NCBI GenBank assembly: GCA_034932685.1
Contig: JAYFOM010000004.1
Location: forward strand, 32,000-95,999
From: JAQUCI01 sp034932685
Lineage (GTDB): Bacteria > Bacillota_I > Bacilli_A > Erysipelotrichales > Erysipelotrichaceae
Length of the DNA: 64,000 nucleotides
Direction of reading: 5' to 3'
This document shows, piece by piece, positions 1 through 9,374 of this stretch. A program made the translations under genes and the position numbers. The notes under the pieces are model-generated. The model did not search any database, was not told where the DNA came from, and was given only the letters and a program-made list of their open reading frames with translations. Numbering within the stretch: position 1 is the first letter of the stretch; each line of letters opens with the position of its first letter.

Positions 1-897
1 CCCAGGCACCATTATCGGATCCGCTAACATTCTGATACGTTCCATGATACGTTGCGCTTTTAATTCATCTACTTCACCTTTTTGATTGTATTTGAAGTTG
101 ATCTCTAACTCTTTTAGATCAAGATTACTACTAAAACACGTTAATCTTTGTTTTGTCATTCTTTCATTTAAGATGGTAGCTAATATCTCATCGCGATACC
201 AACCAGTAACCGGCTCAGCACCAATATCATCAAGAATCAATAAATCAGCTTCAATTAATGCTGACATGATATCTTCTTGCTCATCATCATCTCCAAAAGC
301 CGCTTTAAGTCTTACCAACAGTTTAGGAGTATGAACAAAAACAACCGTTTGCGCTCGCTTAGCAAAGTTATTGGCAATACAAGCCAATAAGTATGTTTTT
401 CCAGTACCAACTGGTCCATGTAAATACAAACCTTTACTTGTTTGATGATCAAGCCAATCCCATATCTTTTTCACCGCTTCTAAATATAGCTTGTTGTTTT
501 CTTGAGTCAACTCAATACTACCAAGTGTTATACTACGCATTTCATCAGGTAAATCATTGATAAGATATTTCTTTAAATGAGCATTATCCTTTTCATATTG
601 TAATTGATAACGGCAAGGACGATAAACACTTTTCAACATACCATCATTAACCAATGCTTGATAATGTCCTTTATTCGCAAGTGAACAATGATCAAGACCA
701 CTACAGCGCTCACAAATTTCTAGTTGCTCAACAAGTCTCAAAAAGCGCATTGGATATTTTTTGACGATATTTGGTTCAATCGCTTCTTGCATTAAGTAAC
801 GTTTCAAAATGACATTGTTTAATAGTTCTTGTACTATCTTACTTCTTTCACTTTTAAGTGTTTCATTATCTTTAAATAAAGTATCGATCTTTTTCAT
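1..897 (-). CDS. dnaI: Primosomal protein DnaI (helicase loader), C-terminus cut by window edge
   Basis: AAA+ ATPase that loads the replicative helicase with DnaB/DnaD during replication initiation and restart. I translated 299 codons from an ATG at 897 to the window edge with no stop. An N-terminal zinc-type cluster is visible (Cys62, Cys65, Cys71, Cys95). Walker A GPVGTGKT lies at residues 161-168 and a Walker B-like LLILDDIG near 219-226. The ATG directly abuts the stop codon of dnaB, as expected for translational coupling. Family members are about 300-310 aa, so only a few residues should be missing. The order polA-mutM-coaE-dnaB-dnaI is a conserved Bacillota arrangement. Confidence 0.93.
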   Translation of the reverse strand, partial: MKKIDTLFKDNETLKSERSKIVQELLNNVILKRYLMQEAIEPNIVKKYPMRFLRLVEQLEICERCSGLDHCSLANKGHYQALVNDGMLKSVYRPCRYQLQYEKDNAHLKKYLINDLPDEMRSITLGSIELTQENNKLYLEAVKKIWDWLDHQTSKGLYLHGPVGTGKTYLLACIANNFAKRAQTVVFVHTPKLLVRLKAAFGDDDEQEDIMSALIEADLLILDDIGAEPVTGWYRDEILATILNERMTKQRLTCFSSNLDLKELEINFKYNQKGEVDELKAQRIMERIRMLADPIMVPG

Positions 898-2091
898 CTA
901 TTTTTGACGCTCAACTTTCTCTAGAATCTGCCTTTTTAATTGTTCAAGTTCTTCTTTTGAACCGTTGTGTTGATTCGTTGTGTTAAATTTTGACTCACTA
1001 ATCTTATTTTCACGCATGGCTTTCTCTTTACTAACCTTAGATACTTTCTTGATTAACTCTGAAGCAGTATTGATGTCATTTACTTGATTACGAACAAAGG
1101 TCTCAGCCGTTTTCTCAACATATTTTTGATTTAAAACATTGTTGGTATTATTCAGTACATATTCTACCAAGAAATTGATCACTGGAGTAGTCAGCGGTGT
1201 ATCATTAACTAAATACTCCAATACTTTCTTAGATGATAAACTAACTGGCATATTAGGTTGCTTACGTTGTAAGAAGATAATTGGTGGTAGTTCATAACCA
1301 TCTATTTGATTATCATCAAAAATCACCTGTTCTCTTCTAACTCTATTGATCAAACCATTAGTATCAAATGAATTATCTTTCATATTAACACTACGACAAG
1401 CTAGCACACGCATTCTTTGATTACTAATACCATAAACGGTAGCTAATTGCGCTATCAATCGCATATTTTCGGTAGTTCTTAGTTTACGTGGAAACGTAAG
1501 TTCGCTCAAATCCTTCACGAAACCTTGATAATCAAATTCTTTAGGAAACCCCATATTAGGATCTTTATTGACTTCATCTTGGTTTATAGTGATGAACTCT
1601 AAGATGTCTTTACTGGTGATACGATGTAAATCTGTTTGATCAAAATGAGTAGTTATATCCAAAAAATCCTTTTTGTCATAACTACTTATCATGTTTTCTT
1701 TTGTTAACTCATAGTCACTTAAACCCATTATCTTCTTATATTGAACACCATATACATAATGACGTAAAAAATCTTCTGTTTTTAAAGGTTGAACAAGCAC
1801 ATAGATATACTCATCATTTTGTTTATAGTGATAAGTTTTGATCAAGTTATATTGTTCAAGCTTTATTCTTGCTTTATGAACCGCATCAATATCAAGACTT
1901 AATAGTTTACATAAGCGACTATGACGATAATATTCTTTTTGATGATGGGCTTCACTTAACAGCGTACCATAAAGAGAAAGCGCATGTATTCCAATTAATG
2001 GTTGATAAAGTACAAACACTACCTTCATTTGTGATACATCAAAATCACGAGTTAATTCACAGCGATAGACATCTTGTTCAAAAAGTTCCAT
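898..2091 (-). CDS. dnaB: Replication initiation and membrane attachment protein DnaB (DnaB/DnaD family)
   Basis: Bacillota-type DnaB (not the helicase), which works with DnaD and DnaI to load the replicative helicase. The protein starts MELFEQDVYRC. I chose the ATG at 2091 because AAAGGAGAG sits just upstream; the longer reading from 2130 would overlap coaE and lacks such a site. The 397 residues contain a DnaD-like helical C-terminal region (about 210-350) and a charged, low-complexity end. The gene lies 17 bp after coaE and immediately before dnaI. Sequence identity in this family is always low, so the call rests on fold-like pattern plus gene order. Confidence 0.87.
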   Translation of the reverse strand: MELFEQDVYRCELTRDFDVSQMKVVFVLYQPLIGIHALSLYGTLLSEAHHQKEYYRHSRLCKLLSLDIDAVHKARIKLEQYNLIKTYHYKQNDEYIYVLVQPLKTEDFLRHYVYGVQYKKIMGLSDYELTKENMISSYDKKDFLDITTHFDQTDLHRITSKDILEFITINQDEVNKDPNMGFPKEFDYQGFVKDLSELTFPRKLRTTENMRLIAQLATVYGISNQRMRVLACRSVNMKDNSFDTNGLINRVRREQVIFDDNQIDGYELPPIIFLQRKQPNMPVSLSSKKVLEYLVNDTPLTTPVINFLVEYVLNNTNNVLNQKYVEKTAETFVRNQVNDINTASELIKKVSKVSKEKAMRENKISESKFNTTNQHNGSKEELEQLKRQILEKVERQK

Positions 2092-2108
2092 AGTCTCTCC
2101 TTTTACGT

Positions 2109-2693
2109 TTAAGCAGTATGCTTTAACCATTTGATAAACTCATTAATATTGGTTGTTAATACCTCTAATGAATCATTATTATCAATCACATAATCAGCCA
2201 ATCTTCTTTTCTTTAAAGAAGAAAATTGACGTTTGAGTCGTTTATCTACATCATCTTTTGTCATATTTCGGTTTACAGATAAGCGCCTATATATGTTTTC
2301 TTTTTTAGTATAAACAACAACTGATAGATCAAAATACTCTTGCCAGCTGACTTCAAATAACAATGGCACTTCCACAAATACGTATGTTTTATCTTGATAC
2401 AAGTGCAATAACCTTTGTACTTCGTTTAATACCATCGGATGTAAAATAGCTTCAAGCTTACGTAATGCTTTATTATTATTAAAAACATGATCAGCTAAAA
2501 GTTTATGTGAAAAAGGTTGATTTGAAAAAAGCTCATGAAATGCATGTAATACCGCATTATAACCAGCTTGATTTTCTTCTAAAAGCTTATGAGCAATAAC
2601 ATCACAATCAATCGTAGGATAATCCTTGCTTAGTAAAGACATTACTATGGATTTACCGCTTCCTATTGTTCCTGTGATCGCAATAGATTTCAT
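2109..2693 (-). CDS. coaE: Dephospho-CoA kinase
   Basis: Last step of coenzyme A synthesis: ATP-dependent phosphorylation of dephospho-CoA at the 3'-OH. The 194-aa protein starts MKSIAITGTIGSGKS, with the P-loop GTIGSGKS at residues 8-15 and the DCDVIAH substrate-site region following. I chose the ATG at 2693 because AAAGGAG precedes it; the longer open frame to 2771 runs through mutM. The length matches the family (about 195-205 aa). It starts 2 bp after the mutM stop and sits in the polA-mutM-coaE-dnaB-dnaI operon. Confidence 0.95.
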   Translation of the reverse strand: MKSIAITGTIGSGKSIVMSLLSKDYPTIDCDVIAHKLLEENQAGYNAVLHAFHELFSNQPFSHKLLADHVFNNNKALRKLEAILHPMVLNEVQRLLHLYQDKTYVFVEVPLLFEVSWQEYFDLSVVVYTKKENIYRRLSVNRNMTKDDVDKRLKRQFSSLKKRRLADYVIDNNDSLEVLTTNINEFIKWLKHTA

Positions 2694-2695
2694 CT

Positions 2696-3514
2696 TTACT
2701 CCTTTTGACAGTTGGGACAGAAATATGTCCCTCTTCCATTTATTTTTATTTTTTTGATCGTGTTTTGGCAATCATAACACGATTCATTAGCTCTTGTATG
2801 AACTTTTAGTGTTAATTGGAAACGACCACTGATGCCAAGTGATGAAGTATAACTTCTAATGGTTGTACCACCAGCTTTGATCGCAGCTTTTAATATTGTT
2901 CTAGTACAAGCAAGGATCATTTCACACTGGGTTAAACTCAATGTGTTTACCACCTTTGTAGGCGCTAATTTAGCCATAAAACAAATCTCATCGGCGTAGA
3001 TATTACCAATACCAGCAATAATGCTTTGATCAAGCAAGGCTTGTTTTAGTGTTGTTTTTCTTTTACTAAAAGCGTTTTTTAAATACATAGCTGTAAGTTT
3101 TTCATCCCAAGGATCATGACCAATCTTAGCTAACGCTGTTAGTTCTTCATCCTTACGATACAAATACATTCGACCAAACTTACGGGTATCATTATAATGA
3201 AGTTCTTTGTTATTATCTAACTTAAATATAACATGAGTATGTTTTGATCTTTCGCTGTTAAAACTTTCAAGATAGAACTTTCCTTCCATCCTAAGATGAA
3301 TGATCAAAATGTATTGATCAGTATGTAAGATCAAGTACTTACCTTTGCGATCAAACTTAATAAAGGTTTGATCAATCAAGGCATCTTTAAACTCTCTAAT
3401 CGCTGGTCTTGCAATAATCTTATCCCACCAAACATTGATGTCGATAATCTTACTACCCATGATTTGCGCTTCAAGGGTTCTTATAACCGTTTCAACTTCT
3501 GGTAATTCTGGCAT
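2696..3514 (-). CDS. mutM: Formamidopyrimidine-DNA glycosylase (Fpg/MutM)
   Basis: Base-excision repair enzyme that removes 8-oxoguanine and formamidopyrimidines and nicks the abasic site. The mature N-terminus PELPEVET supplies the catalytic Pro2 and Glu3. The helix-two-turn-helix region (LLDQSIIAGIGNIYADEICF) and the C-terminal zinc finger with paired cysteines (CYDC...CPNC) are both intact. The length of 272 aa is normal. It lies 5 bp downstream of polA and 2 bp before coaE, so the repair polymerase and glycosylase are co-transcribed. Confidence 0.97.
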   Translation of the reverse strand: MPELPEVETVIRTLEAQIMGSKIIDINVWWDKIIARPAIREFKDALIDQTFIKFDRKGKYLILHTDQYILIIHLRMEGKFYLESFNSERSKHTHVIFKLDNNKELHYNDTRKFGRMYLYRKDEELTALAKIGHDPWDEKLTAMYLKNAFSKRKTTLKQALLDQSIIAGIGNIYADEICFMAKLAPTKVVNTLSLTQCEMILACTRTILKAAIKAGGTTIRSYTSSLGISGRFQLTLKVHTRANESCYDCQNTIKKIKINGRGTYFCPNCQKE

Positions 3515-3519
3515 ATTGT

Positions 3520-6114
3520 TTACTTCGCATCATACCAATTATTACCTTGTACGCACTTAGCTTCTAAAGGTACATTTAGTATCATGGCATTCTCCATCTC
3601 GTTTTCAATCAATTCTTTCATAATCTCAATTTCATCTTCATAGACATTAAAGATCAGTTCATCGTGTACTTGTAATATCATTTGTGAACGATAACCATTA
3701 GCTTTTATTCTATGTGCGATTTTAACCATAGCTAGCTTTATCAAATCAGCCGCTGTTCCTTGTATTGGAGCATTCATAGCTGCTCTTTTACCAAACTCTC
3801 TGGTCATATAGTTCTTATCATTTATCTCAGGAATGTATCGACGTCTGTTTAATAAAGTTTTAACATATCCGTTAGCTTGACAGAAACTAATGACTTCATC
3901 CATAAAAATCTTAATTTTTGGATAACTCATGAAATATCTATTTATATAGTTTTGTGCTGTCTTAACATCAATTTGAAGTTGTTGGGATAAACCAAAATCG
4001 GATATACCATATACAATCCCAAAATTAACCGCTTTTGCTTGTCTTCTTAGTCCAGCATCAATCTCATCAGCCTTCACATTGAATACCTCCATTGCGGTTG
4101 TTGTATGAATATCTTGTTTATTGATGAATGTTTGGATTAATTTATCTTCATTTGCCATATGAGCTAATATCCTCAGCTCAATCTGTGAATAATCAGCTGC
4201 TAACAAAACACAACCTTCATCAGCGATAAATGCTTTTCTTATTTCCTTTCCTTCTTCATCTTTTATCGATATGTTCTGTAAATTTGGATCAGTTGATGAC
4301 AATCGACCAGTTTGGGTTATTGTCTGATTATAAATCGTATGAATGCGATGATCTGCATTAACAAATTTCTTCAATCCTTCCGCATAAGTACTATATAGTT
4401 TCTGATATTTACGATACTCGATCAAATACTCTACGATCTCATGTTTTCCAAGTAAACGTTCTAAAACATCTATAGCTGTTGATCTTTTCTTGTATGATGG
4501 TAGTTTTAATTTATCAAACAAAACTTCAGCTAATTGCTTAGGTGAATTGATGTTAAACTCGCAAGCTGCCACATGATAAATATTAGTAGTGATCTCATTT
4601 AGTTTGTTCAATGTCTTACTTGCTATATCATCAAGAATATTACTATCAATCAATACACCTTTGTTTTCCATTTCATATAGGATCTTAGTAAGTGGCATTT
4701 CGACTTCATAAAACAATTCCTCCATTGCCATTTCATCTATATTTGCCTTTAATTTCTGAGCGATCATCATACAATCATAAGCGCGCATACAAGCATGCTT
4801 TATCTGTAATTGTTCATCTATATCTTTTATTTTACTAATAGTACCATATATCGCAATTTGTTGGTCTTGTGTCATAAGTTTGAACTTATTGAAGAGTTTA
4901 TCCCAATCATTGATAAAGTTATCAATCAAAAAAGCTGCCACTTGAATGTCAAAACCAATACCATCTAATATAATGCCATTAGCTTTGGCTAAATGATAAG
5001 CATTTTTCGCATCATAAATAATCTTCTGATTATCTGCCTGAAGCCATTCTAATAACGCTTTATCATCATATACATCATTCATTTTGATATAGTAACACTT
5101 GTCATTTTTAACTAAAGCTAAACCATATAGTTTCGCTTTGTAATAATCTTTTATATCTTGATCAAAGTAAATCGCAACATCTTGATCAAGCATAGTAGTA
5201 GGTATTTTATCAACTACATTGTGATTAAAACTATCATTATTTACTTGTTCTTTTTTACTCATGTCCAGGCTTTTTAAAAATGAGTTTAGCTCATACTTTA
5301 AATAGAATTGATATAGCTTGTCATTGTCAGTATTAATAGTTAAATCTTCATTATTTAGTGGAATATCAACTGTACATTTAATTGTCGCTAATTCCTTTGA
5401 TAATAGTGCTAACTCTTGATTATTTCTAAGATTTTCAGCCAATTTACCCTTTATCTGATCAATGTTTGCTAAAACATTTTCAACAGTACGATATTCACCT
5501 AAAAGCTTAAGTGCTGTCTTTTCACCAACATTTGGAACGCCAGGGATATTATCACTGCTATCTCCCATTAACGCTTTTAGATCTATGATTTGCGATGGTA
5601 CTAAGCTCATACTTTCATAAAGCGCTACGCTATCCATCTTAACGATTTCACTTAAGCCTTTTTTCATCAGCCATACACTTGTTGTATCATCTATCAGCTG
5701 TAATAAGTCTTGATCACTTGTTAATATATTTGTTTGCCAATCCTTATACTTACGCGATAAAGAACCAATGATATCATCAGCTTCAATTCCTGGTAGTTCA
5801 TAACGCGTTATATTCATTGCATCAAGATACTCACGCACAATTGGAAACTGAACGATCAACTCTGGTGGTGCTGCTTTTCTTGTTCCTTTATATTCACTAT
5901 ATAACTCATGTCTAAAAGTTTTTTTCTCAGTATCAAACGCAACCAAAACAGCGTCAGGTTTGACCAATTCTAAAGCCTTAGTGATCATAGTCGCAAAACC
6001 ATAAACCGCATTAGTGTTGATCTTATTAGATGTTGTCATTGGCCTACTGTAAGCTGTCGCATAATAAGCTCTAAATACTAAAGAGTTACCATCAATCAGT
6101 AATAATTTTTTCAT
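3520..6114 (-). CDS. polA: DNA polymerase I
   Basis: Repair and Okazaki-fragment-processing polymerase. The start at 6114 (MKKLLLIDGNSLVFRAYYA) has a CGAGGT ribosome site; the longer frame to 6147 adds residues unlike the family. The first ~290 residues are the 5'-3' exonuclease (DGNSLVFRAYYA, GIEADDIIGSL, GDSSDNIPGVPNVGEKTA). The middle domain is a 3'-5' exonuclease fold without a recognisable DxE proofreading motif (IYFDQD at that place), as in Bacillus Pol I. The polymerase domain carries motif A (DYSQIELRILAH), motif B (RRQAKAVNFGIVYG) and motif C (QVHDELIF). Total 864 aa, usual for the family. First gene of the minus-strand operon through dnaI. Confidence 0.97.
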   Translation of the reverse strand: MKKLLLIDGNSLVFRAYYATAYSRPMTTSNKINTNAVYGFATMITKALELVKPDAVLVAFDTEKKTFRHELYSEYKGTRKAAPPELIVQFPIVREYLDAMNITRYELPGIEADDIIGSLSRKYKDWQTNILTSDQDLLQLIDDTTSVWLMKKGLSEIVKMDSVALYESMSLVPSQIIDLKALMGDSSDNIPGVPNVGEKTALKLLGEYRTVENVLANIDQIKGKLAENLRNNQELALLSKELATIKCTVDIPLNNEDLTINTDNDKLYQFYLKYELNSFLKSLDMSKKEQVNNDSFNHNVVDKIPTTMLDQDVAIYFDQDIKDYYKAKLYGLALVKNDKCYYIKMNDVYDDKALLEWLQADNQKIIYDAKNAYHLAKANGIILDGIGFDIQVAAFLIDNFINDWDKLFNKFKLMTQDQQIAIYGTISKIKDIDEQLQIKHACMRAYDCMMIAQKLKANIDEMAMEELFYEVEMPLTKILYEMENKGVLIDSNILDDIASKTLNKLNEITTNIYHVAACEFNINSPKQLAEVLFDKLKLPSYKKRSTAIDVLERLLGKHEIVEYLIEYRKYQKLYSTYAEGLKKFVNADHRIHTIYNQTITQTGRLSSTDPNLQNISIKDEEGKEIRKAFIADEGCVLLAADYSQIELRILAHMANEDKLIQTFINKQDIHTTTAMEVFNVKADEIDAGLRRQAKAVNFGIVYGISDFGLSQQLQIDVKTAQNYINRYFMSYPKIKIFMDEVISFCQANGYVKTLLNRRRYIPEINDKNYMTREFGKRAAMNAPIQGTAADLIKLAMVKIAHRIKANGYRSQMILQVHDELIFNVYEDEIEIMKELIENEMENAMILNVPLEAKCVQGNNWYDAK

Positions 6115-6160
6115 ACCATACCTCGTTATTATTGTAACACATACCAACCTAAATTTAATA

Positions 6161-6176
6161 AAGCCCTTGCGGGCTT
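6161..6176 (-). terminator. Intrinsic terminator after the ZnuA-like gene
   Basis: On the minus strand the ZnuA-like stop codon is followed at once by AAGCCC-GCAA-GGGCTT, a 6-bp stem with a GNRA tetraloop, then TATTAAATTT. It separates this gene from polA downstream. Confidence 0.75.
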
Positions 6177-7142
6177 TTAATCAGTAAGAAGTTCAAGTTG
6201 TGCTAAATTCTCATACATAATATGAATATAATTACGTTTCTCAGTTATTTGTTGGGGTGTTAACGTAGCTAAATTACTAAGTGTTATCTCAACTAATCCT
6301 AGCTCATCCTTGATTTGGTTATATAATGCGATCATATCATCTGATAAATTTGGTTCTAAAGCGATATACTTAACATCATCATTAATTATTCTTCTTTTGA
6401 TTACGTTTAGCTGTTCATTAGTTGGTAATACACCATAACGAGACATGATAATTGGATAAACTTCAATATTATAGTTTTTTTGCCATACTCCAAAACTTGG
6501 TGTCATAGTGACAACTTTTATATTTGAAGATGATAATCTTAACATTTGAAATTCTGAATCTAATCGAGCAAGTTCAGCTTCAAGCAAATCATACTGTTTT
6601 TCAAAATAATCAGATTCTTCGGTATAATGAGTTACTAACCAATCACGAATTTGACTTGCTAAACTTGTCATTGCGATTGGATCAAGCCAGATATATGGAT
6701 CACTATCATATGTATCTACTGAGTTAAACAGCGAACTTTCATAGTATGGTGATTCTATAAATACTTTACTTTCACCTACTTGGACTTGTGTATAGCGTTT
6801 AAAGCTATAGATACTGGTGGTTCCAGCAAGATTAATGATGTCCATATCTTTGTTTTGTTTAATCTGTGATAAATATATGTGCATAAAAGGCTCAACTTGT
6901 CCCATGTAAAGGAAAAGATCAGCATCACTTAATTGTTCTTGATAATCATCGATGATTTGAGAACGAAGAATATTACCATCGGATGTAATCCGACATGTTT
7001 TTACTTTATCACCAGCTAAACGCTCTACTAAGAATTGTATAGGATAAACGGTATAACATATCTTAGGGCTTTTAACTTGGCAAGCTGTTAATGTAGTAGC
7101 GCACATTAAGGTTATCAAAGCAATCAATATTTTTTTCTTCAT
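6177..7142 (-). CDS. ZnuA/TroA-like substrate-binding lipoprotein lacking the canonical histidine ligands
   Basis: Member of the zinc/manganese ABC substrate-binding family by overall pattern: lipoprotein signal with lipobox LTAC, a CYTVYPIQFLVERLAGDKV start, DADLFLYMGQVEPFMHI, a DPYIWLDP block, and the family-typical C-terminus NYIHIMYENLAQLE. However the three metal-binding histidines are replaced by my alignment: EPH gives Leu, DPHxW gives Tyr (DPYIW), and SHxAFG gives Thr (TPSFG). Only the fourth acidic position (ALEP) remains. No permease or ATPase gene is adjacent. The second ATG (7142) fits the AAAGGAG site better than 7145. The role may be altered metal use or a non-transport function; I cannot tell which. 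Confidence 0.8.
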   Translation of the reverse strand: MKKKILIALITLMCATTLTACQVKSPKICYTVYPIQFLVERLAGDKVKTCRITSDGNILRSQIIDDYQEQLSDADLFLYMGQVEPFMHIYLSQIKQNKDMDIINLAGTTSIYSFKRYTQVQVGESKVFIESPYYESSLFNSVDTYDSDPYIWLDPIAMTSLASQIRDWLVTHYTEESDYFEKQYDLLEAELARLDSEFQMLRLSSSNIKVVTMTPSFGVWQKNYNIEVYPIIMSRYGVLPTNEQLNVIKRRIINDDVKYIALEPNLSDDMIALYNQIKDELGLVEITLSNLATLTPQQITEKRNYIHIMYENLAQLELLTD

Positions 7143-7201
7143 CATGCGCTCCTTTCTTAGTTTTGATTATACCACAATTAAAATTGAGAAAAATAAGTAA
7201 T

Positions 7202-7229
7202 ATGCTATATCAGTTGCGATATCCAGCAT
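7202..7229 (-). terminator. Probable terminator at the end of mreD
   Basis: The minus strand reads ATGCT-GG-ATATC, loop GCAACT, GATAT-AGCAT, followed by an A/T-rich tract with TTTTT. The hairpin overlaps the mreD stop codon and contains a two-base bulge. Confidence 0.5.
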
Positions 7230-7752
7230 GTTCTTTCTTTTGTTTACGTTGATCAGATAAAACAATCAGTCTACTAATATGACGATAGAAGAGAATGACC
7301 AACAATATAAATATGGTATTACCGACAATCGCAATAAAGAGATGAGACCTAACCCAAAATAAGATGTTTATAGTTGTTGCACCAGTTGTATACATATAGG
7401 CATAAAGAAAATAGTCTTTAAGTGCGATGGCTACTAAACAAATGATCATTAATTCTAACATTGACTCATTGAGATTACTTGACCAAATTCTAGTTATCAA
7501 TACCACAATCGCAAAAAGAAGTGGATATAAAAACAAAGTCTGCGGAATAAACAAACCATAGATAAAACCACAAGATAAACTGGTTAATAAGGCATCAAGT
7601 AATGACGTTTTTTTAACGATCAATATCATAGCACAAAAGCCAAGCGCAGGGATAAAAACTAATGACTGCTGCGCAAAATCAACAGGAAAAGCTATACTGA
7701 GAATAAAATCAAAACTGAAACAAATGATCAAGTATAATATTTGAAATATCAT
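7210..7752 (-). CDS. mreD: Rod shape-determining membrane protein MreD
   Basis: Small integral membrane protein of the elongasome, working with MreC and MreB to guide lateral cell-wall synthesis. The 180 residues are almost entirely hydrophobic with about five to six membrane spans and a basic C-terminal tail (DQRKQKKEHAGYRN). Sequence identity in this family is low; the call depends on size, topology and the 4-bp overlap with mreC. No mreB is present in this window. Confidence 0.8.
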   Translation of the reverse strand: MIFQILYLIICFSFDFILSIAFPVDFAQQSLVFIPALGFCAMILIVKKTSLLDALLTSLSCGFIYGLFIPQTLFLYPLLFAIVVLITRIWSSNLNESMLELMIICLVAIALKDYFLYAYMYTTGATTINILFWVRSHLFIAIVGNTIFILLVILFYRHISRLIVLSDQRKQKKEHAGYRN

Positions 7753-8597
7753 TCTTGACTCCCAATAAGCTTAACTACGCTCACATAATGAAAATTATCA
7801 AAATTAGCTGAAGGCACAACATAAACGTTCATACCTACTGCATTTGTTAGTACTTTTACCTCTGAAACCGTTCCTACAAGTAACCCTGATGGAAAAACAC
7901 CTCCCATACCAGATGTTATTACTGTCATGCCAGGAGTAACTGTATAGCCAGTACTTAACAGTTTCAAGACAAAAGCATGCTTGGTACTATCATATGATTC
8001 TAAATACGCTTCAGCAGTGGTATTAGCACTTATCTGTATCTTTACACTAACTTTATTTGATCCATCCTCAACAGTAACAAGCTTTACTATCGAACTGTTT
8101 TGATTAGCTTTACTGATACGACCAATCAAACCACCAGTAGTAATAACCGCATAGTTTTCATCAATACCATCACTTGTGCCTACATTGATCATTATCATAT
8201 CATTCCATCCAGATACATCTCTTCCAATAACTGTCGCATTGATCAGTTCATATCGTGATAATGACATTTTTAAATTCAATATATCCTTAAGCTCATCAAT
8301 CTCGCGATTAGCTTCCATTAATTGTGCTTTATATAGGTTCAAACTATCAATATCTCTTCTTAACAAATCATTCTCTTCACGTAATTTATAGAACTCTGTA
8401 TAATCATCTACCCAACCGAAAAGGGTTTGAAATGGACGATCGATCAAAGTATATTTTACCGACGAAAAAAAAGAGAATAGTCTGGTATCGATATCATCCA
8501 ATACATGTGTTCTACGAATGATAACCATTCCCATAGTTAACGTTGTTAAAATCACAACAAGATATATTAATATTTTACGAAATCCTTTAAACTTCAA
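7749..8597 (-). CDS. mreC: Rod shape-determining protein MreC
   Basis: Bitopic elongasome protein. It has one N-terminal membrane span (about residues 9-26), a coiled coil (about 65-110, KLREENDLLRRDIDSLNLYK region), then the beta-barrel core with family motifs (VIGRDVSGWNDMIMINVGTSDGI, GLIGRISK, VITSGMGGVFPSGLLVG). The start codon is TTG, supported by GGTGAT eight bases upstream and a promoter just before it. Length 282 aa is normal. It is translationally coupled to mreD. Confidence 0.94.
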   Translation of the reverse strand: MKFKGFRKILIYLVVILTTLTMGMVIIRRTHVLDDIDTRLFSFFSSVKYTLIDRPFQTLFGWVDDYTEFYKLREENDLLRRDIDSLNLYKAQLMEANREIDELKDILNLKMSLSRYELINATVIGRDVSGWNDMIMINVGTSDGIDENYAVITTGGLIGRISKANQNSSIVKLVTVEDGSNKVSVKIQISANTTAEAYLESYDSTKHAFVLKLLSTGYTVTPGMTVITSGMGGVFPSGLLVGTVSEVKVLTNAVGMNVYVVPSANFDNFHYVSVVKLIGSQE

Positions 8598-8614
8598 ATT
8601 TTATCACCAAATAT

Positions 8615-8643
8615 ATTATAGATACATTTGTCCTTTTTAACAA
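8615..8643 (-). promoter_or_regulatory. SigA-type promoter for mreC-mreD
   Basis: Minus-strand -35 TTGTTA (8638-8643), 17-bp spacer, -10 TATAAT (8615-8620), about 20 bases before the mreC TTG start. Confidence 0.7.
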
Positions 8644-8648
8644 ACCTT

Positions 8649-9317
8649 TTATTTAAGATCGTGTAAGATACTAAAATAACTATGCTTACTGATGATCAAA
8701 TGATCGATCAAAGGTATACCCATCATTTTGCCAGCGTTATTAAGTAGTTTAGTCAAACTTATATCTTTATCGCTTGGTGTTACATCACCACTAGGATGGT
8801 TGTGGGCAACGATAATCTTAGCAGCACTACATGCTACAGCTTCTTTAAATATCTCACGAGGATGAGCCACACTAACATCAAGGCTACCAATGAAAAGTGT
8901 TTTATGAGTAATGATATGATTTTTAGTATTTAAGAAAATAACGATAAAATGCTCTTGTTGCATAAAACCAACCTGAATTTGAAGCCAATCAATCAAACTT
9001 TGTGGATTATTGATAACATCAGTAGCTAAAGCCTGTTTTGCCATAATTCTTTTATTCAGTTCAAAACTTGCCATTAGTTCAACCGCTTTTATCTTCTTAA
9101 TTCCTTTGATCTTAATAAGTTGGTTTAATGATAATAATGGTAAATCTTTTAAGCCATGTTGATTAAGCAATTGATCAGCAACCTGTAAAGCGCTAGCGCC
9201 TTGATATCCATGTCTTATTAAAATAGCTAACAGTTCACGATCATGTAAGTGACCTAATCCATTTTTTATCGCTCTTTCTCTTGGTCTTTCAGTTAATGGT
9301 ATTTCATGAACTTTCAT
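8649..9317 (-). CDS. radC: RadC-family JAMM-domain protein
   Basis: RadC/YsaC-type protein with an N-terminal helix-hairpin-helix region (LIKIKGIKKIKAVELMASFEL) and a C-terminal JAMM/MPN metalloprotease-like fold with the intact motif HNHPSGDVTPSDKD. Its function is unsettled; a repair role was proposed historically and not upheld. The ATG at 9317 (MKVHEIP) was chosen over a TTG at 9323 because the AAAGGAA site then has normal spacing. Length 222 aa matches the family. It is commonly found next to mreBCD, as here. Confidence 0.93.
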   Translation of the reverse strand: MKVHEIPLTERPRERAIKNGLGHLHDRELLAILIRHGYQGASALQVADQLLNQHGLKDLPLLSLNQLIKIKGIKKIKAVELMASFELNKRIMAKQALATDVINNPQSLIDWLQIQVGFMQQEHFIVIFLNTKNHIITHKTLFIGSLDVSVAHPREIFKEAVACSAAKIIVAHNHPSGDVTPSDKDISLTKLLNNAGKMMGIPLIDHLIISKHSYFSILHDLK

Positions 9318-9347
9318 TATCAAATTCCTTTCATTTTAAACAAGATA

Positions 9348-9370
9348 ATAGACCCACATTGTGGATCTAT
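9348..9370 (-). terminator. Terminator-like hairpin after the 41-aa small ORF
   Basis: Near-perfect 11-bp inverted repeat (ATAGATCCACA / TGTGGGTCTAT on the minus strand, one G-T wobble) followed by a T-rich stretch, five bases after the small ORF stop. Confidence 0.6.
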
Positions 9371-9374
9371 CATA

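Noticed and set aside
86..334. 82-aa plus-strand reading frame
   Set aside because: Lies antisense within dnaI; no ribosome site and no protein-like pattern.
3520..6114. PolA proofreading loss as a novelty
   Set aside because: A 3'-5' exonuclease fold without the DxE residues is usual in Bacillus-type DNA polymerase I.
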